Below are positions 43,866 through 52,742 of a DNA stretch of 59,668 nt, piece after piece. The stretch's first letter is position 1; the number at the start of each line of letters is the position of its first letter. The stretch is taken from IMG/VR virus record IMGVR_UViG_3300009163_000037, positions 1-59,668 of that record; one strand, written 5' to 3'. The stretch is from a virus. Below the pieces are notes generated by a model. That model saw only the letters and a program-made list of their open reading frames with translations. It made no database searches and was not told the DNA's origin. Both the position numbers and the translations under genes were made by a program.

Positions 43866-44144
43866 TTATGCTCCAGTAGTACCGACTTGGATTGTGTCAG
43901 TGCTTGTAGTGTCAAATTGAATTGTATCGGTGATGGTGTTTTCTGTATATTCCACCCATTGTTCCGTGGATTGGCTCCAAGACCAATTACCCTCTGGCTT
44001 TACGGGCCGCACCACCCATCCCGGCGGGAACCACCAGACAACCTCTTGCCCTTCACCAGCAATAGGAGGATCAGATACCTCAATCCAGCCGTCAGTGCCG
44101 TCTGTATCCGTTTTAGGAATAGAACCAAGTTTAGAGTAAAGCAT
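43866..44144 (-). CDS. Small tail-fibre-region protein ending QVGTTGA, 92 aa
   Basis: It begins MLYSKLGSIPKTDTDGTDGW and contains the Trp-rich VVWWFPPGWVVRP. Its C-terminus DTIQVGTTGA is shared with the 46620 gene. The terminal GGAGC codons also supply the ribosome site of the next fibre gene. Function unknown; it may be an assembly or module-boundary protein. Confidence 0.6.
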   Translation of the reverse strand: MLYSKLGSIPKTDTDGTDGWIEVSDPPIAGEGQEVVWWFPPGWVVRPVKPEGNWSWSQSTEQWVEYTENTITDTIQFDTTSTDTIQVGTTGA

Positions 44145-44146
44145 GA

Positions 44147-46162
44147 TTATTGATTTGGGAATGCCGCTGTTGGCGGTGTAAATGTGGATGTATACCTAGC
44201 GTAACCTTTTGTGACACGCAAGTCATCAATATAACCAGTCATATAGTTAGTTGGGGTTGGAGTTGCTCCAACCAAAAAAGTAGTATCAGACCAGTTTGTG
44301 CTATTTGCAACTGTTGCATCTTGAACGCCATTAAGCCAAATTTTTAATGTCCCAGATGCTCTTGTTACGGCAATGTGATACCAAGTATTTGCGCTTAATG
44401 TTGTGGCTCCAATTAAAACTTGAGATGTTGTATATATTTGAACTTTTGCGGTAGACAATCCAAGATTAAATCCAGCCGTACTTGATGACGTTACTCTACT
44501 ATCTGTCAAAGTTGGAAAGTTTGCTACGCTTGTAAAGTAAGCCCAGCATTCCAATGTAAAGTCTCCAGAACCAAAAGACAAATTTACTGAGGCTGGTTGT
44601 TTTAAATAATCACCAGTTCCATCAAACGCCATTGAGCCAGAGCCAAACTTTTTAACACTTGTGCTTACCTGTGCATCTCCAACAGTTTCCAAGTCATTCA
44701 TCATGGCGTTGTCGTAGATGCCAGCGTTAGTGTAGTTGAGTAATAATGATGTGTTGGTAACAGCGGTAACTGGCGCAGTTGGCACAGTAATTGTTGTTTG
44801 AGAAGCATCGTAAGCACCAGTGCCTTGGATAAACCGAACATCTGATAAATATCCAGTTAAATAAGTGCTACCAGAATCTAAACCAAATCTAACAGTAGTT
44901 CTAGTTGTTGGTTTTGTAATGCCAGCAGTTGCAGTTACTACCCTTGTTCCATTTACATATAACGATAAAGTTGTGGCGTTTGTTGCTACAACAATGTGAT
45001 ACCACTGATTTAATGCTCGTCCTGTAGTTGGATCTGCTAGAGTTCCAGAAGTACCAGCTACGTTGTAATACATTAAAAACTGTTGCGAAACTAAAGCAAT
45101 TGTGTATTCAATACCATTTGTAATGCTATAACTAGCAACACCACCATATTTTGTAGCAATAACGCAAGTTGCAGCAGTAGGATATATCCAAGTTTCAAAC
45201 GATGCAGTTGCACCACCCAAATCCATCACATTACTTGTATCAGTGAAGTTTAAATAATCACTACCATCAAAATACCCTGACCCACCAATAACACTTGTAC
45301 TGTATGCAGCAAATGGGCTAAATGGGCTAAAGCGTTGGATGGATACAGTTCCATTGCGAGTAATGGTAAAAGCGTTTGTACTGTTGTCAACAAAACGATT
45401 TGATTGACAGGATAAAAGTGATGTTCCGCTAATAGCAGTAAGCGGTGTTGTGCTTGGCGTAAAAGCAGTCGTATAAACCGCTGTTCCCTTAACTACACGC
45501 AAATTTGAAATATATCCTGCTGTTGAATAACCAGCTAAATTAATGCCACCGATACTAGGTGCAGTTGTTACTGTCCAATTTTTAGAGTCAGTTCCTGTTC
45601 CAACAAGAGTTCCATTTGCATAAAGTTTTGTGCTGCTTGCTGAGGTGCTTGTACGAACAATAGCAAGATGATTCCATGAATTTAAAGCTACAGCACCTGC
45701 TGATGAATTAAATACTGTACCTACACCATATTCACCAAGACCCAAAGCACCTGTGCTAGTAATATATAAATCAAGCGCCCCTGACGCATTACCAGAGTCA
45801 AAAACAGAACCTTGTACGGAAGCATACGCAGTAAGAAAAACCCATGCTTCAATAGTGTAAGCACCTGTGCCAAATGCAAATCCAACATTGCTAGGCAAAC
45901 TCAAACTTGTTGCAGTAGCACCATCAAAGTAATTACTCCAATTAACACCATACGGCGTAAACGTACCCTGCGTTGTATTGCCGTTGCGGGTGATAGTGAA
46001 GTTGTTTGTGCTGCTATCGAGGAACGTATTGTTCTGAGCGCCGTTAGTCCCGTCACCATGCAATAGTAAGGTAACGTACTCAAAAAACGGATCAACAACT
46101 CTGCCTACAAAAAGCCCAAAACCTCTGGCTGCTGCTGATCCAATCCGGCTTAACAATGGCAT
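44147..46162 (-). CDS. Tail-fibre protein with three LamG-like domains, 671 aa
   Basis: Three similar blocks show the concanavalin/LamG pattern: YFDGATATSLSL...GAYTIEAWVF...NSWNHLAIVRTST; YFDGSDYLNFTD...ASFETWIYP...QWYHIVVATNAT; and AFDGTGDYLKQP...GDFTLECWAYF...TWYHIAVTRASG. These are carbohydrate-binding jelly rolls, so it likely recognises surface polysaccharide. AAGGA precedes the start. Confidence 0.8.
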   Translation of the reverse strand: MPLLSRIGSAAARGFGLFVGRVVDPFFEYVTLLLHGDGTNGAQNNTFLDSSTNNFTITRNGNTTQGTFTPYGVNWSNYFDGATATSLSLPSNVGFAFGTGAYTIEAWVFLTAYASVQGSVFDSGNASGALDLYITSTGALGLGEYGVGTVFNSSAGAVALNSWNHLAIVRTSTSASSTKLYANGTLVGTGTDSKNWTVTTAPSIGGINLAGYSTAGYISNLRVVKGTAVYTTAFTPSTTPLTAISGTSLLSCQSNRFVDNSTNAFTITRNGTVSIQRFSPFSPFAAYSTSVIGGSGYFDGSDYLNFTDTSNVMDLGGATASFETWIYPTAATCVIATKYGGVASYSITNGIEYTIALVSQQFLMYYNVAGTSGTLADPTTGRALNQWYHIVVATNATTLSLYVNGTRVVTATAGITKPTTRTTVRFGLDSGSTYLTGYLSDVRFIQGTGAYDASQTTITVPTAPVTAVTNTSLLLNYTNAGIYDNAMMNDLETVGDAQVSTSVKKFGSGSMAFDGTGDYLKQPASVNLSFGSGDFTLECWAYFTSVANFPTLTDSRVTSSSTAGFNLGLSTAKVQIYTTSQVLIGATTLSANTWYHIAVTRASGTLKIWLNGVQDATVANSTNWSDTTFLVGATPTPTNYMTGYIDDLRVTKGYARYTSTFTPPTAAFPNQ

Positions 46163-46170
46163 ATCAGTCC

Positions 46171-46617
46171 TTACTTGAATTGGGTTTGCGCTGCAAGCAC
46201 AGTAAACGTAGCTGATGCGGTCTTAATAATTGTATAGGTGTAAGCGTCAATACCAGAGGCATTTCCAGAGGTATAAGCCGTACCGCCCTGATATTTCGGG
46301 GTTACAGAGGTTCCGTCAATCGTCAAGGCATTGTTGTAATACGCCGTTGTACCCTGAGTAACCAAGAACGCAATAGTCAGACTCTGCCCTGTAGTCATTA
46401 CAGAATTCAACGTAGTAGTGCTATTACCCCTGATATTAAGAGTCCAGTTAGCAGATGCGTTGGTTGTGTAATACAGCACTGCTTGGGTGACTGCATCGTA
46501 ATTAACAGTGCCTGTAGCTGCTGTGGCAGATGTTGTGGCAAGTTCTTGGATGCTTAACGTAGCACCTGTACTAGTTAGGTTTTCTGGCAAAAAAGATAGA
46601 TTTCGTGCGAGGCTCAT
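46171..46617 (-). CDS. Small tail-fibre-like protein, 148 aa
   Basis: A Thr/Ser/Ala-rich beta protein beginning MSLARNLSFLPENLTSTGAT, with GGTAYTSGNASGIDAYTYTIIK. It resembles other short fibre-region proteins. GGAG precedes it (from the previous gene's last codons). The role is unknown. Confidence 0.65.
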   Translation of the reverse strand: MSLARNLSFLPENLTSTGATLSIQELATTSATAATGTVNYDAVTQAVLYYTTNASANWTLNIRGNSTTTLNSVMTTGQSLTIAFLVTQGTTAYYNNALTIDGTSVTPKYQGGTAYTSGNASGIDAYTYTIIKTASATFTVLAAQTQFK

Positions 46618-46619
46618 GT

Positions 46620-46940
46620 TTAGGCTCCAGTAGTACCAACTTGGACAATATCATTATTTTCCCATTGGCAGGTAGTTTCGTTTAACGTCCAGTTGCCAGC
46701 GGGTTGGGGTGGAATAAACGCATCACGGGCTACATCGTAGGTGTAGCCAACTCCAGCGTAATTTTTACGGATGCGGGCATTGTAGGAAGTTTGCTTCCAA
46801 GTACCGCCTAACAATGATTCGCAAAATGCAGCACCAATGTACTCTTTTTCCGTTCCAAAAGCATCGGAACAGTCTTTGTTGTCCACAACAATAACTTGAG
46901 TAACGATCTGATTTCCATCAATCTGTGCAAAATGTGCCAT
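46620..46940 (-). CDS. Conserved cyanophage-type fibre-region protein, 106 aa
   Basis: It begins MAHFAQIDGNQIVTQVIVVD. The core FGTEKEYIGAAFCESLLGGTWKQTSYN, IRKNYAGVGYTYD and RDAFIPPQP is one I recognise from marine and freshwater phages (small structural/tail protein). The C-terminus IVQVGTTGA matches the 43866 gene. I use ATG 46940 with GGAG 6 bases upstream. Confidence 0.75.
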   Translation of the reverse strand: MAHFAQIDGNQIVTQVIVVDNKDCSDAFGTEKEYIGAAFCESLLGGTWKQTSYNARIRKNYAGVGYTYDVARDAFIPPQPAGNWTLNETTCQWENNDIVQVGTTGA

Positions 46941-46941
46941 T

Positions 46942-47196
46942 TCAAACTCCATTTATCGCTGCATCAATTACTTGACGCTCGCCAGTAATTTTTTCAATCT
47001 GCTCATCAGTAAATATGGTGTCGATGGAATCCTCAAACGCTTTGATTTTTTCCATTGTGTCCATGAGTTCTTTCCATGTTGGGCATGGGCGAGCGTCTTC
47101 CCACCGAGTGATTGACGTATTGCTGATCTCCCACTTAGCGCCGGGGCGTAACAAGTGCATCGCTGTGTCAATGCCGTAGAGTTGGTAGATTTTCAT
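46942..47196 (-). CDS. Small tail-assembly-region protein, 84 aa
   Basis: It begins MKIYQLYGIDTAMHLLRPGA and contains TRWEDARPCPTWKELMDTMEKIK. This soluble helical protein is recurrent in phages between fibre genes, where fibre chaperones also occur. Its stop lies 2 nt before the next start. It may help fold fibres; not proven. Confidence 0.65.
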   Translation of the reverse strand: MKIYQLYGIDTAMHLLRPGAKWEISNTSITRWEDARPCPTWKELMDTMEKIKAFEDSIDTIFTDEQIEKITGERQVIDAAINGV

Positions 47197-47197
47197 G

Positions 47198-48868
47198 TTA
47201 GTTAAGTTTCAAAATAACAATACCAGAGCCGCCTGTACCACCTGTACCACTTCCAGCAGCACCACCGCCAGCACCGCCGCCTGTATTTGCAGTTCCATTT
47301 ACTCCTGCGCCTCCATTACCGCCACCGCCTGCGCCTCCTCCACCAGTACCCCCAGAACCAACTGTGCCTCCAGTATAAGTTCCTCCACCACCGCCTCCTG
47401 CGTAAGTTACAGATGAACCAGAAATAGTTGATGCAGTTCCATTACCGCCATTACCAGCAGCTCCAGATGTTCCATTTCCAGAACCACCTCCAGATGTTGC
47501 ACCGCCACCACCGCCACCACAATTAACAGCAACATATGTTCCACCATTGCCACCAGAATTACCTTGTGATGGTGATGTTGATGGAGTATTTCCAGCGGCT
47601 CCAGCAGAATAATTTGTATTTGGTGATTGATAACTAGAACCACCACCTCCAGAACCACCAGAAGCTGCAGCAGCAGTGTTAAATGATGACCCTTTTCCAC
47701 CAGCTGTTGATGTAATTGTGCTAAATACAGAATTATTACCATTAGTAGCAACTGAACCACCACTACCAACAGTAATAGTGTATGTTGTGCCTGAAGTTAC
47801 AGAAAATGCGGTTCCAGTTCTAAACCCACCAGCACCACCTCCACCAGCGGCATTTGAACCGCCGCCACCGCCACCAGCAACAACAAGATAATCAACAGAA
47901 CTAACATTTGCTGGGCATACCCAACTTGCTGTTCCTTTGAAAGTAATAATTGATTGTGCTGGAGCAGAATAAGAAATAATTACAATACCAGAACCGCCAG
48001 AACCGCCGTTTACAAAACCAGAAGAGTATCCAGAACCTCCCCCGCCGCCGCCAGTATTGACGGTTGCAGCCGTTGGAACCGCAGAAGTTGATGTTCCATT
48101 TGCGCCACCACCAGAACCACCTGTTCCCGCCGAGCCTGAATAAACATTAGTTTGCACACCCCCACCGCCACCGCCAGCGTAAGTTACGCTGCTGCCAGAA
48201 ATACTAGACGCTGTACCACTCCCGCCATTTCCTCCTGCAACATTAGGCGCTCCGACTCCAGAAGAGCCAGCATTGGTTGCACCGCCCCCACCACCACCAT
48301 TGCCCGCATTGGCTCCCGAAACAGAACTGCCCCCATTGTTTCCTTGAGATGGAGATGTGCTTGGTGTATTTCCGTTGCCAACAGCAAACCCTTGAGTACT
48401 ACCACCACCACAACCACCATCTTGACCGGCTTGATTTGAATCGCTTCCCCCTCCACCACCACCAGTAGATGTAATGGTGCTAAATACTGAGTCTGAACCT
48501 TTAGAACCTTTTGAACTTGTTGACGTTGAACCACTACCACCAGCACCAACTGTAATTGTGTAATCCGTTCCGGCAGTTACAGATAAAGAAGTACCAGTTC
48601 TAAATCCACCAGCGCCGCCGCCTCCAGCCAATCTTCCACCACCACCGCCACCACCAACTACAAGATAGTCAACAGCAGTTACACCCGTTGGACAAGTCCA
48701 TACGCTAGTAGCCGTAAATGTTTCAATAATAGTAACATTAGATAAAGGCCATGCAGCAGCTTTTAATGCCTGCATTACTTCATTGGAACGCCAAATACCA
48801 ATAGCACTACTTGACGTATTAACCGCAGCAGTAGATGAAAGGACTGAACCTTTGTAACGATCAGACAT
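47198..48868 (-). CDS. Glycine-rich tail-fibre protein, two-domain, 556 aa
   Basis: After a short head (MSDRYKGSVLSSTAAVNTSS) come two similar domains: VDYLVVGGGGGGG with GAGGFRTGTSLSVTAGTDYT, and again VDYLVVAGGGGGG with GAGGFRTGTAFSVTSGTTYT. Each ends in SGIVII. It appears to be an internal duplication of the fold seen alone in the 264-aa gene. Probably a receptor-binding fibre of polyglycine helices. Confidence 0.7.
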   Translation of the reverse strand: MSDRYKGSVLSSTAAVNTSSSAIGIWRSNEVMQALKAAAWPLSNVTIIETFTATSVWTCPTGVTAVDYLVVGGGGGGGRLAGGGGAGGFRTGTSLSVTAGTDYTITVGAGGSGSTSTSSKGSKGSDSVFSTITSTGGGGGGSDSNQAGQDGGCGGGSTQGFAVGNGNTPSTSPSQGNNGGSSVSGANAGNGGGGGGATNAGSSGVGAPNVAGGNGGSGTASSISGSSVTYAGGGGGGVQTNVYSGSAGTGGSGGGANGTSTSAVPTAATVNTGGGGGGSGYSSGFVNGGSGGSGIVIISYSAPAQSIITFKGTASWVCPANVSSVDYLVVAGGGGGGSNAAGGGGAGGFRTGTAFSVTSGTTYTITVGSGGSVATNGNNSVFSTITSTAGGKGSSFNTAAAASGGSGGGGSSYQSPNTNYSAGAAGNTPSTSPSQGNSGGNGGTYVAVNCGGGGGGATSGGGSGNGTSGAAGNGGNGTASTISGSSVTYAGGGGGGTYTGGTVGSGGTGGGGAGGGGNGGAGVNGTANTGGGAGGGAAGSGTGGTGGSGIVILKLN

Positions 48869-49239
48869 TAGGTTATCGCCTCATACGATGCTGTCAATTC
48901 AATCGCAGAGGCCGTTCCAACAGTTACAACAATGGATTGAGCCTCACCCAAATAAAACGCTGTACTTTTGTCCGCAATAACAATTGAAGCATTGATAGGA
49001 ACTGGCACTTGATAAATCAATCTATAAGCGGTTCCACCGCCGCTTACTGCGCTATTTATTGAAACAGTAACTGTTGCGACTGAGCCTGTCACATTAGACG
49101 CAACAATGTTGTCTATCTTGTTGACAGTACCCGATGCAGGCGTAAGCGCAGTCCAAGTCGTTGCAGCAGTAGTAGACGGAATTAAATAAGATGTATTGCC
49201 GTAAACTGACGTAACGTTAACTATGTTGGGATTTGCCAT
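48868..49239 (-). CDS. Small beta-rich virion protein, 123 aa
   Basis: It starts MANPNIVNVTSVYGNTSYLI and ends IELTASYEAIT. All-beta and Ser/Thr/Val-rich, likely a tail-surface or fibre-associated protein. AAGGA at the start; one-base overlap with the next gene (TAATG). Confidence 0.6.
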   Translation of the reverse strand: MANPNIVNVTSVYGNTSYLIPSTTAATTWTALTPASGTVNKIDNIVASNVTGSVATVTVSINSAVSGGGTAYRLIYQVPVPINASIVIADKSTAFYLGEAQSIVVTVGTASAIELTASYEAIT

Positions 49240-49248
49240 TTTTATTCC

Positions 49249-50034
49249 TTAATAACCAAAAATCATCGCCATTACGATAGATTTTCCTATTGTGACGCTA
49301 CCAGCAGCGGTGACAGTGACATTGATTGCGTCTACAGTATCACCAACACCAGCAGCAATACCTAACGTAATTGTTGTTCCATCTGTTGCTGTGTAGTCTG
49401 TAGTAGACAAGAACACGCCGTTTATATACATCTGCAAGTAACCGGGTGTATAGGCTGCTGAAAACACTGTTTGTCCAGCAGTCGCCGTAAATGATGTTCT
49501 TGTGTAAGCACCAGAGTTAAACGCAGCGGCCTCAACAATATCACCTACACCCGCTGCAACCGATAATGTAAATCCTGTTCCGCTTGTTGCTGTGTAATCA
49601 GATGTTGCCAACAATACGCCGTTAAGGAAAACCTGCAAAGCATCAACTGTGTAATTTACTGTGAAGGCTGTTTGCCCAGCAGTAGCGGTAAATGTGGTGC
49701 GGACATAAGTAGTATTCCCGCTGCTAAAAGCGGCAACTGCTGCTGGGTAAGTACAAAATACGTCTTTGGTTCCGGCGCTAAATGATACTAAAGAGCCGCT
49801 ATTGGAGGAAGACAATACCGTTGTGCGGGAGAGCGTTGTGCCTGATGCGGTGTAAGTGCCGGTGCCGACTTCCCACTCCGAGCCTGTCTGGCCTGCAATG
49901 GTGTAATAGGTAGAGTTGCCATCCCCAATTGCGGAGAATCCTTGGAATCCTGTACTCGCGCCAGCAAGGGTTACCGTCCCTGTACCAGTCGTTGTGGTAG
50001 TTTCCTTTACCCTGTCTTTTACTACAAGCGCCAT
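49249..50034 (-). CDS. Tail-fibre-like protein with repeats, 261 aa
   Basis: It begins MALVVKDRVKETTTTTGTGT, a start seen in fibre genes of related phages. SEWEVGTGTYTASGTTLSRTTV is followed by two similar copies of a block containing FTATAGQTAFTVNYT and FTATAGQTVFSAAYT. AAGGA precedes the start. Confidence 0.7.
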   Translation of the reverse strand: MALVVKDRVKETTTTTGTGTVTLAGASTGFQGFSAIGDGNSTYYTIAGQTGSEWEVGTGTYTASGTTLSRTTVLSSSNSGSLVSFSAGTKDVFCTYPAAVAAFSSGNTTYVRTTFTATAGQTAFTVNYTVDALQVFLNGVLLATSDYTATSGTGFTLSVAAGVGDIVEAAAFNSGAYTRTSFTATAGQTVFSAAYTPGYLQMYINGVFLSTTDYTATDGTTITLGIAAGVGDTVDAINVTVTAAGSVTIGKSIVMAMIFGY

Positions 50035-50043
50035 ATTTAGTCC

Positions 50044-50970
50044 TTAAACCGCCGTGTCAATTAGCTGCCAACCCGATGTTTGGTCGTCATCTATAAGCTG
50101 CCACCCAGACGATTGTGAATCATCTATATTTTGCCAGTTTGGAGTCTGGCTGTCATCTATTATCAACCAGTTAACCGGGACAACTGAGCCTACCGCCCCC
50201 ATTGCCTGACAGCCCGTCAGAGCTACCAACCGATCACCAACCGATATATTACCTACTGCCCCGGCGGCTGCAACGCCTGTAATGTTTGCGTTTACAAATC
50301 CGGCTACTTGAATTGTCCCAACATTGGCGGTTGCATTAACTCCTGTCAGGGCCGCGCTGCGTGTATAAACAACCGTACCAGCCTGACCTGCTGCGCTGAC
50401 TCCCGTCAATGCAACTGTAACACCACCGTTTGTAACTGATCCTACCGAGCCGGTCGCCGCATTGCCTGTCAGCGGTATGGTATTTACTGGAGAAACAGTG
50501 CCTACGATGCCTGCTGCCGCTACTCCGGTAATTGCAATGCTGCGCTCTGCAACCGAAACCGTTCCTACTGAACCATCGGCCTGTACACCTGTTAACGCAT
50601 TTGGCGTACTAAATACTACAGTGCCAACATCACCTGCCGCAGATACCCCGGACAGAGCGACTGACGTATTGGGTGTTGCTGTGCCAACCTGTCCCGCCGC
50701 TGATACACCTGTCAGGGCTAATTGATTGCTTGGGGTTACTGTCCCAACAGACCCCGAACTATCTACCCCGGTGATTGCCTGAGTAAGCGCGGGTGTAACT
50801 GCTCCAACTTGTCCGTCCGCCGATACCCCTGTTAACGCTATCGTTATGCTTGGGGTAGGTGTATCCACCGCTCCCGATGCCTGAACACCTGTAAGCGTTA
50901 TGCCCGCAGTCGCCTGCCCCGGAAGAGCGGAGAACGGCGCTTCGGAGAAGGCGGTTATGCCGTACAGCAT
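50044..50970 (-). CDS. Repeat-rich virion protein (TGVSAAGxVGTV type), 308 aa
   Basis: Residues about 20-260 are some 12 repeats of 20-22 residues with the core LTGVSAAGQVGTV. The last 40 residues are an 11-residue repeat, IDDSQTPNWQN/IDDSQSSGWQL/IDDDQTSGWQL. Such repeats form beta-strand stacks in fibres and can vary in number. The start at 50970 has only a weak ribosome site. Confidence 0.65.
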   Translation of the reverse strand: MLYGITAFSEAPFSALPGQATAGITLTGVQASGAVDTPTPSITIALTGVSADGQVGAVTPALTQAITGVDSSGSVGTVTPSNQLALTGVSAAGQVGTATPNTSVALSGVSAAGDVGTVVFSTPNALTGVQADGSVGTVSVAERSIAITGVAAAGIVGTVSPVNTIPLTGNAATGSVGSVTNGGVTVALTGVSAAGQAGTVVYTRSAALTGVNATANVGTIQVAGFVNANITGVAAAGAVGNISVGDRLVALTGCQAMGAVGSVVPVNWLIIDDSQTPNWQNIDDSQSSGWQLIDDDQTSGWQLIDTAV

Positions 50971-51001
50971 GGCTACACCAGCGGTTTACACCGCTTGGCC
51001 C

Positions 51002-51460
51002 TTATGTTGTAGCCAGACGCAGCAGGGCAGTCGTCGTAGTATTTGACGGCATAGTCAGCGTAAACGTACCGGCAGTTACAGTCTGTGAACCAAAGGTGTG
51101 GACGCTAACTGCTTTGTTGGATGCCGAAGAGTTATAAATCAAAACCGTGTCAAAAGCGGTAGACAACGTAACAGTTGTATATACAAGTGACGCCGATGGT
51201 GTCCAGTACCCGACGCCCGCCGTTGTGGACGAGTTAGTGGATGATGGCGATGTGCCATTGGTTACTGTAACGCCGCCTGCCGTGTAGTTTGTTCCTGTCA
51301 CTTCACCAGTTGCCGAATAAGCCGTGGTAGATGCATTGAGCGTTGCCGAAGCCAAATACAAAGCTGCTTTAAATGTATTGCCCGTACTGGTGGTGAAGTT
51401 GTGCGTAGCTGTCAGCAGTTCGCCCATGAACGAAGTGCACATTGCTTGAGTGTTTGCCAT
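51002..51460 (-). CDS. Virion protein, 152 aa (paralogue of the 51658 gene)
   Basis: It begins MANTQAMCTSFMGELLTATH and shows KAALYLASATLNASTTAYS, GEVTGTNYTAGG, then LTMPSNTTTTALLRL. The same blocks occur in the 138-aa gene two positions upstream, so these are paralogues. Likely a tail or fibre baseplate part. AAGGA at the start. Confidence 0.65.
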   Translation of the reverse strand: MANTQAMCTSFMGELLTATHNFTTSTGNTFKAALYLASATLNASTTAYSATGEVTGTNYTAGGVTVTNGTSPSSTNSSTTAGVGYWTPSASLVYTTVTLSTAFDTVLIYNSSASNKAVSVHTFGSQTVTAGTFTLTMPSNTTTTALLRLATT

Positions 51461-51469
51461 GATATTTCC

Positions 51470-51661
51470 TTATGCGAATTGTGCTGCTTCTGCAAACAGC
51501 GCGGGGGAGGTTTTTAATCGAACGTGCGCTGAGCGATGAACCAATTCACCATCTAACCAGTACTCTGTCCACGTTGTGTATTCAATGTCATTATCTAAGG
51601 AGCCTTCTCGCTTTTCAAGCAAGGAATCGTCCATATCGCCTTTGGTGGTGGTAACGATCAA
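51470..51661 (-). CDS. Small acidic protein, 63 aa, TTG start
   Basis: The start TTG 51661 follows AAGGAG at a good distance and overlaps the previous stop (TTGA). The product begins MIVTTTKGDMDDSLLEKREG and is acidic. It lies between two paralogous fibre-region genes, as fibre assembly factors often do. Function unknown. Confidence 0.6.
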   Translation of the reverse strand: MIVTTTKGDMDDSLLEKREGSLDNDIEYTTWTEYWLDGELVHRSAHVRLKTSPALFAEAAQFA

Positions 51662-52074
51662 TTTGAACTCCTTATGAGGGCAGTGGTAGAGGTATTACTG
51701 GGCATTGTGATTGTAAACGTGGTGGTCGATGTTTTGTCAGAGCCAAAGTCCAATACGGCAATAGACTTGTTGCCTTGGGTCACGTTGTAAATCAGAGCGC
51801 ACCGCGCCGTCAAAGCAGAAGTCCAAGACACGTTTGCCCAGTTGACGTAGGCGGTGTAGCCGTCCGTATTGATAGCTACCCCAGTCATAATCTTCCCGCC
51901 AGCCGTGTAACCGGTAGCTACAACTTCATTGGTGCTGGAGTAGATCGTAGTCGCTGCGTTTAAGTTAGCAGAAGCTGTGTACAAGGCAATATAGATTGTG
52001 TCCGTGGACAAATCGTGGACGCCTTGATATAGCTCCTTTTTGAAGCTGGTGGTCTGGGTCTGGACAATAGACAT
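51658..52074 (-). CDS. Virion protein, 138 aa (paralogue of the 51002 gene)
   Basis: It begins MSIVQTQTTSFKKELYQGVH, with YIALYTASANLNAATTIYS, NEVVATGYTAGG and ITMPSNTSTTALIR matching the 152-aa protein. GAGGT precedes the start. Probably a tail surface part; function unknown. Confidence 0.65.
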   Translation of the reverse strand: MSIVQTQTTSFKKELYQGVHDLSTDTIYIALYTASANLNAATTIYSSTNEVVATGYTAGGKIMTGVAINTDGYTAYVNWANVSWTSALTARCALIYNVTQGNKSIAVLDFGSDKTSTTTFTITMPSNTSTTALIRSSN

Positions 52075-52742
52075 TAACTGACCTCAACCCTAAGCTGGCC
52101 GCTGCGATAAGCATCCTGGCGCTCCAGGCCATCGCCCAGGCGTTTAGCAAGCGCAATAGCTTGTGTATATTTTTGGTTGTAAAGAGCCATCATGTCGGCT
52201 TCACCTTTCATGTAGGTGTAAGCTTCAACCAAAGATCCATACAACAAAACCGAATCAAAGTTATCGCCTAACCAAGTCTGACCACTGGAAACGGTAGTAA
52301 TGGACTCGGGGTAATAGTAGTAATGCAGCTCAGCTGAATACGTCGTATCTGGCGTGGGGCCAATGATAAATGTCAACTCATTGCTAATAGTGCTACCCGA
52401 AACTGCTGGGCCAAACAATCCGTAGTATTTAGGCGTGCCAGTAGACGTAGGGTTTGGATATGCTTCACGCATGAAGTTCACATCTTTGTTGAGCAAGTAT
52501 GTGTAACTTCCACCACCATAAGGAAAAATTGCCAATGAATATGGCGCAAGAAAATCGGTAGGGCAAGCCAAGTATTTATTGTTTGCCGTAAGATTTCCCG
52601 TCACGTTTTTACGCAACGATGGAAACTGTACCATGTTATAGATGCGCTGCTCTGCCTGTGTAATAAACAGGTTTACATCCACCGTTTGAAAGGTGTTCTC
52701 CGTGTAATCGGAAATCGCAACTACAAGTGCAGCGTAGTTCAT
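52074..52742 (-). CDS. Head-tail adaptor-like protein, 222 aa
   Basis: It starts MNYAALVVAISDYTENTFQT and has ITQAEQRIYNMVQFPSLRKN and a helical C-terminus KGEADMMALYNQKYTQAI. This is the fold pattern of adaptor proteins that dock under the portal. AGAGG is upstream. The tail-completion role is inferred from pattern and position. Confidence 0.65.
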   Translation of the reverse strand: MNYAALVVAISDYTENTFQTVDVNLFITQAEQRIYNMVQFPSLRKNVTGNLTANNKYLACPTDFLAPYSLAIFPYGGGSYTYLLNKDVNFMREAYPNPTSTGTPKYYGLFGPAVSGSTISNELTFIIGPTPDTTYSAELHYYYYPESITTVSSGQTWLGDNFDSVLLYGSLVEAYTYMKGEADMMALYNQKYTQAIALAKRLGDGLERQDAYRSGQLRVEVS

